NCBI GenBank assembly: GCA_016935035.1
Contig: JAFGRR010000165.1
Span: 1-16,945 of the forward strand
Length of the DNA stretch: 16,945 nucleotides
DNA from: Phycisphaerae bacterium
GTDB taxonomy: Bacteria > Planctomycetota > Phycisphaerae > UBA1845 > Fen-1342
Direction: 5' to 3'
In this document: piece after piece, positions 14,043 to 16,945 of the stretch
How positions within the stretch are numbered: the stretch's first letter is position 1
Layout: every line of letters starts with the position of its first letter
The notes under the pieces: model-generated
Database searches by the model: none
Seen by the model: the letters and a program-made list of their open reading frames with translations, nothing else
Told to the model about the DNA's origin: nothing
Position numbers and translations under genes: made by a program

Positions 14043-14909
14043 ATGCTGCGCAAGGTACATCACTGTTCTCTGAAGACCGGCCGCGGCAGGCGCGCGGTGC
14101 TGGCCGCACTGGCGGTACTGGCGGTGCTGATCACAGTGCCGACGACCGTTGCACAGAGCGATGCCCAGCCGGTCGAGAACGCACCGGCCGAAGGGACCGG
14201 CGGGCTGTACGTGCCGGACGTGTCGGGATTCCTGCCCAAGGCGAACACCCCCGAATCGCTCAGCAACTCGCTCCAGATCCTGGTTCTGATGACCGTGCTG
14301 GCCGTGGCACCGAGCATCGTGCTGATGATGACGTGTTTCATCCGCATGATCGTGGTGCTGGCGCTTTTGCGTCAGGCCCTCGGAACGCAGTCGCTGCCGC
14401 CCTCCCAAGTGCTGGCCGGGCTGGCGCTCTTTCTGACCATCCTGGTCATGACGCCGACGGCGCAACGCATCAATGACACCGCTGTCCAGCCGTACGTTCA
14501 CGGTGAAATGAATCAGCTCGACGCGCTGGCGGTGGCCAATGAGCAGATGCGTTCGTTCATGTTCGACCAGATCGAGGCGGTCGAAAACGAGCAGGACATC
14601 TACATGATGCACGAATACGCCGTCCAGGCCTCCGTCCCGCCCGACGTCGCACTGACACGCGGCGACGTGCCGACAGTGGCATTGATACCGGCATACGTGC
14701 TGAGCGAACTGAAGACGTCTTTCATCATCGGGTTTCGCATCTACCTGCCGTTCCTGGTGATTGACATGGTCATCGCGACTGTGCTGGTGTCGATGGGCAT
14801 GATGATGCTGCCGCCTGTGCTGATCTCGTTGCCTTTTAAGCTGCTGCTGTTTGTGCTGGCGGATGGCTGGCACCTGGTGGTCGGATCACTGATGGCGAGC
14901 GTGGTCTGA
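14043..14909 (+). CDS. fliP: Flagellar export gate protein FliP
   Basis: FliP forms the pentameric core of the FliPQR export pore. The 288-residue product has a long cleavable-looking signal sequence (about 15-38), then four membrane segments. Key family motifs are clear: MMTCFIRMIVVLALLRQALG (about 97-116), LPPSQVLAGLALFLTILVM, the LIPAYVLSELKTSFIIGFRI segment and IDMVIATVLVSMGMMMLPP, followed by LISLPFKLLLFVLADGWHL. AGGGAAGG at 14031-14038 supports the ATG. Fully intact; the signature of FliP is one of the strongest in the window. Confidence 0.97.
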   Translation: MLRKVHHCSLKTGRGRRAVLAALAVLAVLITVPTTVAQSDAQPVENAPAEGTGGLYVPDVSGFLPKANTPESLSNSLQILVLMTVLAVAPSIVLMMTCFIRMIVVLALLRQALGTQSLPPSQVLAGLALFLTILVMTPTAQRINDTAVQPYVHGEMNQLDALAVANEQMRSFMFDQIEAVENEQDIYMMHEYAVQASVPPDVALTRGDVPTVALIPAYVLSELKTSFIIGFRIYLPFLVIDMVIATVLVSMGMMMLPPVLISLPFKLLLFVLADGWHLVVGSLMASVV

Positions 14910-14915
14910 CAAGGA

Positions 14916-14937
14916 GCGGCCGACGTCTCGTCGGCCG
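14916..14937 (+). repeat. REP-like palindrome A, copy 1
   Basis: CGGCCGACG pairs perfectly with CGTCGGCCG around a TCT loop. The 20-base core GCGGCCGACGTCTCGTCGGC (14916-14935) recurs exactly at 16136-16155. No T-run follows. Confidence 0.7.
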
Positions 14938-14945
14938 TAGATCCG

Positions 14946-14977
14946 TGTAGCGTCAGGCCTCCGTGCCTGACGCTACA
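14946..14977 (+). repeat. REP-like palindrome B, copy 1
   Basis: TGTAGCGTCAGGC forms a perfect 13-bp stem with GCCTGACGCTACA around a six-base loop (14959-14964). A shorter related stem (CGTCAGGC with GCCTGACG) occurs at 16178-16199, also with a six-base loop, and CCGTGCCTGACG recurs at 16115-16126. Confidence 0.7.
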
Positions 14978-14992
14978 GGCGAGCATGCAGCG

Positions 14993-15010
14993 CACTGCTC
15001 AAGAGCAGTG
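14993..15010 (+). repeat. REP-like palindrome C, copy 2
   Basis: CACTGCTC pairs with GAGCAGTG. The closing loop is two bases, so in RNA the stem is better drawn as 7 bp with a CAAG loop. A diverged relative lies at 13974-13989 before fliP. Confidence 0.55.
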
Positions 15011-15052
15011 GCACGACTGATGTGACCTGGCACGTAACTGGAGCATGAAGTA

Positions 15053-15307
15053 ATGGACATGGCCAACGGACTGGATCTCGGGCGCGAGGCCTTGATCACC
15101 GCGCTGAAGATCGCGCTGCCCGTGCTGGGGACGGGGCTGGTCGTCGGTCTGCTCATCAGCATGTTCCAGACGCTCACACAGTTGCAGGACCAGACGCTCA
15201 GCCTGGTACCCAAGATCGTCGCTATGGTGGTGGCGACGGTGGTCTTTCTGCCGTGGTTGGCGACCCGTCTGATCGACTACACGCAAGGACTTTTCGGCAA
15301 CTTCTAA
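15053..15307 (+). CDS. fliQ: Flagellar export gate protein FliQ
   Basis: FliQ packs around the FliP5-FliR core of the export gate. The 84-residue product is the usual length and has two membrane helices: ALKIALPVLGTGLVVGLLIS (about 19-38) and KIVAMVVATVVFLPWLA (about 57-73), separated by FQTLTQLQDQTLSLVPK, which matches the family signature Q-x-x-T-Q-I-x-E-x-T-L-x-F-x-P-K. GGAG nine bases upstream supports the ATG at 15053, with ATG 15059 as an alternative. fliR follows after 23 bp. Confidence 0.96.
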   Translation: MDMANGLDLGREALITALKIALPVLGTGLVVGLLISMFQTLTQLQDQTLSLVPKIVAMVVATVVFLPWLATRLIDYTQGLFGNF

Positions 15308-15330
15308 CGCACGCCACGGACGGCTGACTC

Positions 15331-16104
15331 ATGCCCTGGGAACTGATGCGTTACTACACGAACCTGCCGCTTGTGGCACTCGTGTTCGCACGCCTGGGCG
15401 GCATGATCATGTTTCAGCCGGTGCTCGGCGCGATATCGGTGCCCGTGACCGTACGGGCCCTGCTGATTCTGGCACTTACGCTGATCGTGCTGCCGTTCAC
15501 GGGCATGCCCGCTGAAATGCCGACGTCGCTGGCCGGATTGGCGCTCGGCATGGGGCAAGAGTTGTTGCTGGGCGGCATCATCGGCGTGATCGGGGCGGTC
15601 TGCTTCCTCGGGCTGCAAATGGGCGGCCTGCTCATCGCCCAGGAGTCGGGCATGGCATTCGGCCAGATCGCCGACCCGAACAACGGCGACCAGATGAGTG
15701 TCCTCAGCAGTCTCTACCTTCAGCTCGGCGTCGTCTTCTTCCTGATCGTCGGTGGCCACCGTGCCCTGGTCGACGCCAGCCTCCGCACGTATCAGACCAT
15801 CCCGCTGCTCGGCGGGCACGACTTCACCGCCGAGGGCACCGAATTGGTCGTGGCAGCCCTCGGACTCGGCTTCGAGGTGGCCTTGCGCATCGCGGCACCG
15901 GCGGTTGTCACGCTGTTTCTCATCAATCTCGCAATGGGCTTTGTCGCGCGAACCGTGCCGCAGATCAACATCATCACGCTCGGTTTCTCGATCAAGGCAC
16001 TGATCGGATTCGTACTGATCGCGATATCGCTGCCGGCGACCGCCGGCGTGTTTCTGGACGCTCTCGAAACCATCGTGGATGACATTCGCGAGATGGTGAC
16101 GTAG
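15331..16104 (+). CDS. fliR: Flagellar export gate protein FliR
   Basis: FliR closes the FliP5-FliQ4-FliR1 export pore. The 257-residue product is a membrane protein of typical length with about six hydrophobic segments. Motifs include the N-terminal ARLGGMIMFQPVLGA with VPVTVRALLILALTLIVLP, the GLALGMGQELLLGGIIGVI segment, and GGLLIAQESGMAFGQIADP, which is the conserved FliR motif G-x-x-I-x-x-Q-x-G-F-x-x-A-x-x-x-D-P; the ending NIITLGFSIKALIGFVLI is also typical. No strong ribosome site precedes the ATG. Confidence 0.96.
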   Translation: MPWELMRYYTNLPLVALVFARLGGMIMFQPVLGAISVPVTVRALLILALTLIVLPFTGMPAEMPTSLAGLALGMGQELLLGGIIGVIGAVCFLGLQMGGLLIAQESGMAFGQIADPNNGDQMSVLSSLYLQLGVVFFLIVGGHRALVDASLRTYQTIPLLGGHDFTAEGTELVVAALGLGFEVALRIAAPAVVTLFLINLAMGFVARTVPQINIITLGFSIKALIGFVLIAISLPATAGVFLDALETIVDDIREMVT

Positions 16105-16135
16105 CGCCCAGCCGCCGTGCCTGACGTACATCGTA

Positions 16136-16155
16136 GCGGCCGACGTCTCGTCGGC
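16136..16155 (+). repeat. REP-like palindrome A, copy 2
   Basis: The 20 bases GCGGCCGACGTCTCGTCGGC are identical to 14916-14935. The stem here is GCCGACG with CGTCGGC around TCT (7 bp), because the flanking bases differ from copy 1. Confidence 0.7.
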
Positions 16156-16177
16156 AGTCTTCTCAGAATCAAACGGC

Positions 16178-16199
16178 CGTCAGGCTCGAAGGCCTGACG
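16178..16199 (+). repeat. REP-like palindrome B, short form
   Basis: CGTCAGGC (16178-16185) pairs with GCCTGACG (16192-16199) around a six-base loop. The stem halves are identical to the inner part of the palindrome at 14946-14977. Confidence 0.6.
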
Positions 16200-16227
16200 C
16201 TGCACGGTCGCATGAGGAGTTTCCGCG

Positions 16228-16945
16228 GTGGCGGATGATGCCGGTGACCGCACCGAACAACCAACTCAGCGGCGGCGTGACGAGGCCCGCAAGGAAGGCC
16301 GCGTTCCCCGCAGCCAGGATCTGACTGCATCCGTCGGGCTCGCGGCCGGCGTCATCCTGCTCAGCCTCTTCGGACGCGGCATGCTCGAACACATGCTGGC
16401 ACTGGTGGGCGAGATCGGCACCCCTTCGGTCCGCGCCGGTGACCTGACCGCGCCCGTCGTGAGAATCGCACATCACGCCGTCATGATCCTGGTGCCGTTC
16501 ATCGGCACGCTGCTGGTCGTGACGGCGGTCGGCGTACTGGCCCAGTTCGGGCTTCTACTTACGCCGAAGAAGATCATGCCCGACCTCAACAACATAAACC
16601 CGCTCCGCGGCCTGAAACAGGTGTTTTCGAAGCAGTCGGTGGTGCGGCTGTTGCTCGGGGTGCTCAAGATCGCGATCATCGGCGCCGTCTCGTACTACAC
16701 CATCATGGGCGACCTTGACGGCCTGCTGGGCATGACGGGTCTGAGCGTCTGGGGCGTGCTGTTCGCGGGAGCGGAGGTGTTGTACAAGCTGGCATTGCGC
16801 CTGGCTCTGGTCCTGCTGGTGCTTGGAATCGCCGATTATGTCTATCAGCGGGCCTCTCTCGAGCAGAGCCTCAAGATGACCAAGCAGGAGGTCAAGGACG
16901 AGATGAAGCGCATGGACGGTGACCCACTGCTACGGCGGCGGCAAC
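16228..16945 (+). CDS. flhB: Flagellar export gate/switch protein FlhB, partial (N-terminal ~239 residues)
   Basis: FlhB surrounds the FliPQR pore and its cytoplasmic domain switches export specificity after autocleavage, in response to FliK. The visible part starts at GTG 16228, eight bases after GAGGAG, and reads MADDAGDRTEQPTQRRRDEA, matching the family opening T-E-x-P-T-x-x-x-x-x-x-x-A-R-K-x-G. Four membrane segments (about 35-53, 86-108, 139-160 and 188-206) and the motifs AQFGLLLTPKKIMPDLNNIN (with NPLRGLKQVFS) and KMTKQEVKDEMKRMDGDPLL are present. The frame is open to the window edge, so the NPTH cleavage site lies outside and cannot be checked. Confidence 0.96.
   Translation, partial: MADDAGDRTEQPTQRRRDEARKEGRVPRSQDLTASVGLAAGVILLSLFGRGMLEHMLALVGEIGTPSVRAGDLTAPVVRIAHHAVMILVPFIGTLLVVTAVGVLAQFGLLLTPKKIMPDLNNINPLRGLKQVFSKQSVVRLLLGVLKIAIIGAVSYYTIMGDLDGLLGMTGLSVWGVLFAGAEVLYKLALRLALVLLVLGIADYVYQRASLEQSLKMTKQEVKDEMKRMDGDPLLRRRQ

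Larger units (their letters stand above)
14910..15052 (+). other. fliP-fliQ gap filled with three hairpins
   Basis: This 143-bp gap is largely made of three consecutive inverted repeats at 14917-14937, 14946-14977 and 14993-15010, listed separately. No gene is visible. GGAG at 15040-15043 is the fliQ ribosome site. Confidence 0.6.
16105..16227 (+). other. fliR-flhB gap with REP-like repeats
   Basis: This 123-bp gap holds a second copy of palindrome A (16136-16155) and a shorter form of palindrome B (16178-16199), plus CCGTGCCTGACG at 16115-16126. GAGGAG at 16214-16219 is the flhB ribosome site. No gene is visible. Confidence 0.55.

Noticed and set aside
13773..14873. 366-codon open frame on the - strand across fliO and fliP
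   Set aside because: It is antisense to intact, strongly recognisable FliO and FliP; its His/Gln/Arg-rich product is typical of a shadow frame in GC-rich DNA.
14916..15010. Hairpins read as intrinsic terminators
   Set aside because: None is followed by a run of T, and export-gate genes continue on the same strand immediately after.
15012..15046. TGGCACG sequences (15009-15015 and about 15029-15035) as sigma-54 promoters for fliQ
   Set aside because: Both have a good -24 half but no GC at the required -12 position, so they fail the spacing rule.
14993..16199. Repeats read as a CRISPR array
   Set aside because: The copies are few, unevenly spaced, palindromic and separated by genes; there are no regular spacers or cas genes.

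Overview
This window is a nearly unbroken flagellar biosynthesis cluster, with every gene on the + strand. It reads: tail of a probable sigma-54 (NtrC-type) response regulator, flgB, flgC, fliE, fliF, fliG, fliH, fliI, fliJ, a motE-like gene, fliK, flgD, flgE, flbD/swrD, fliL, fliN-like, fliO, fliP, fliQ, fliR and the first ~240 codons of flhB, which runs off the right edge. I found no RNA genes, mobile elements or CRISPR arrays.

Organism: the DNA is GC-rich (about 60% by eye) and the gene order is the deep-branching 'fla/che-like' order shared with Bacillus and many other phyla (flgE - flbD/swrD - fliL - switch protein - fliO/P/Q/R - flhB). Short palindromic repeats between genes and the divergent protein sequences make me lean towards a planctomycete or a related environmental lineage. 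That is an inference and could be wrong at phylum level.

Layout: 1-117 is a C-terminal Fis-type helix-turn-helix. 118-192 is the leader of flgB and holds a good sigma-54 (-24/-12) promoter candidate. 193-4293 encodes the proximal rod (FlgB, FlgC), the rod/MS-ring junction (FliE), the MS ring (FliF) and the rotor protein (FliG). 4447-7075 encodes the soluble export ATPase module (FliH, FliI, FliJ). 7145-11487 encodes the MotE-like chaperone candidate, hook-length control (FliK), hook cap (FlgD) and hook (FlgE). 11511-13222 encodes motor and switch accessory proteins (FlbD/SwrD, FliL, FliN). 13222 to the end encodes the membrane export gate (FliO, FliP, FliQ, FliR, FlhB).

The main departures from the textbook cluster are as follows. 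(i) There is no fliM between fliL and fliN; the FliN-like protein instead has a long acidic N-terminal extension carrying a FliM/FliY-style CheY-binding motif (LDQAELDALM) followed by a 20-residue tandem repeat. (ii) motA and motB are absent between flbD and fliL, where a 173-bp AT-richer gap lies. (iii) There are several sequences matching the sigma-54 consensus on the coding strand, one of them perfect and just upstream of the motE-like gene. (iv) The gaps around fliP, fliQ, fliR and flhB contain REP-like hairpins, including a 20-base element present in two copies.

Taken together this is a conventional flagellum with a possibly non-standard switch complex and a likely sigma-54-driven transcription programme. 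I see no wholly new system.
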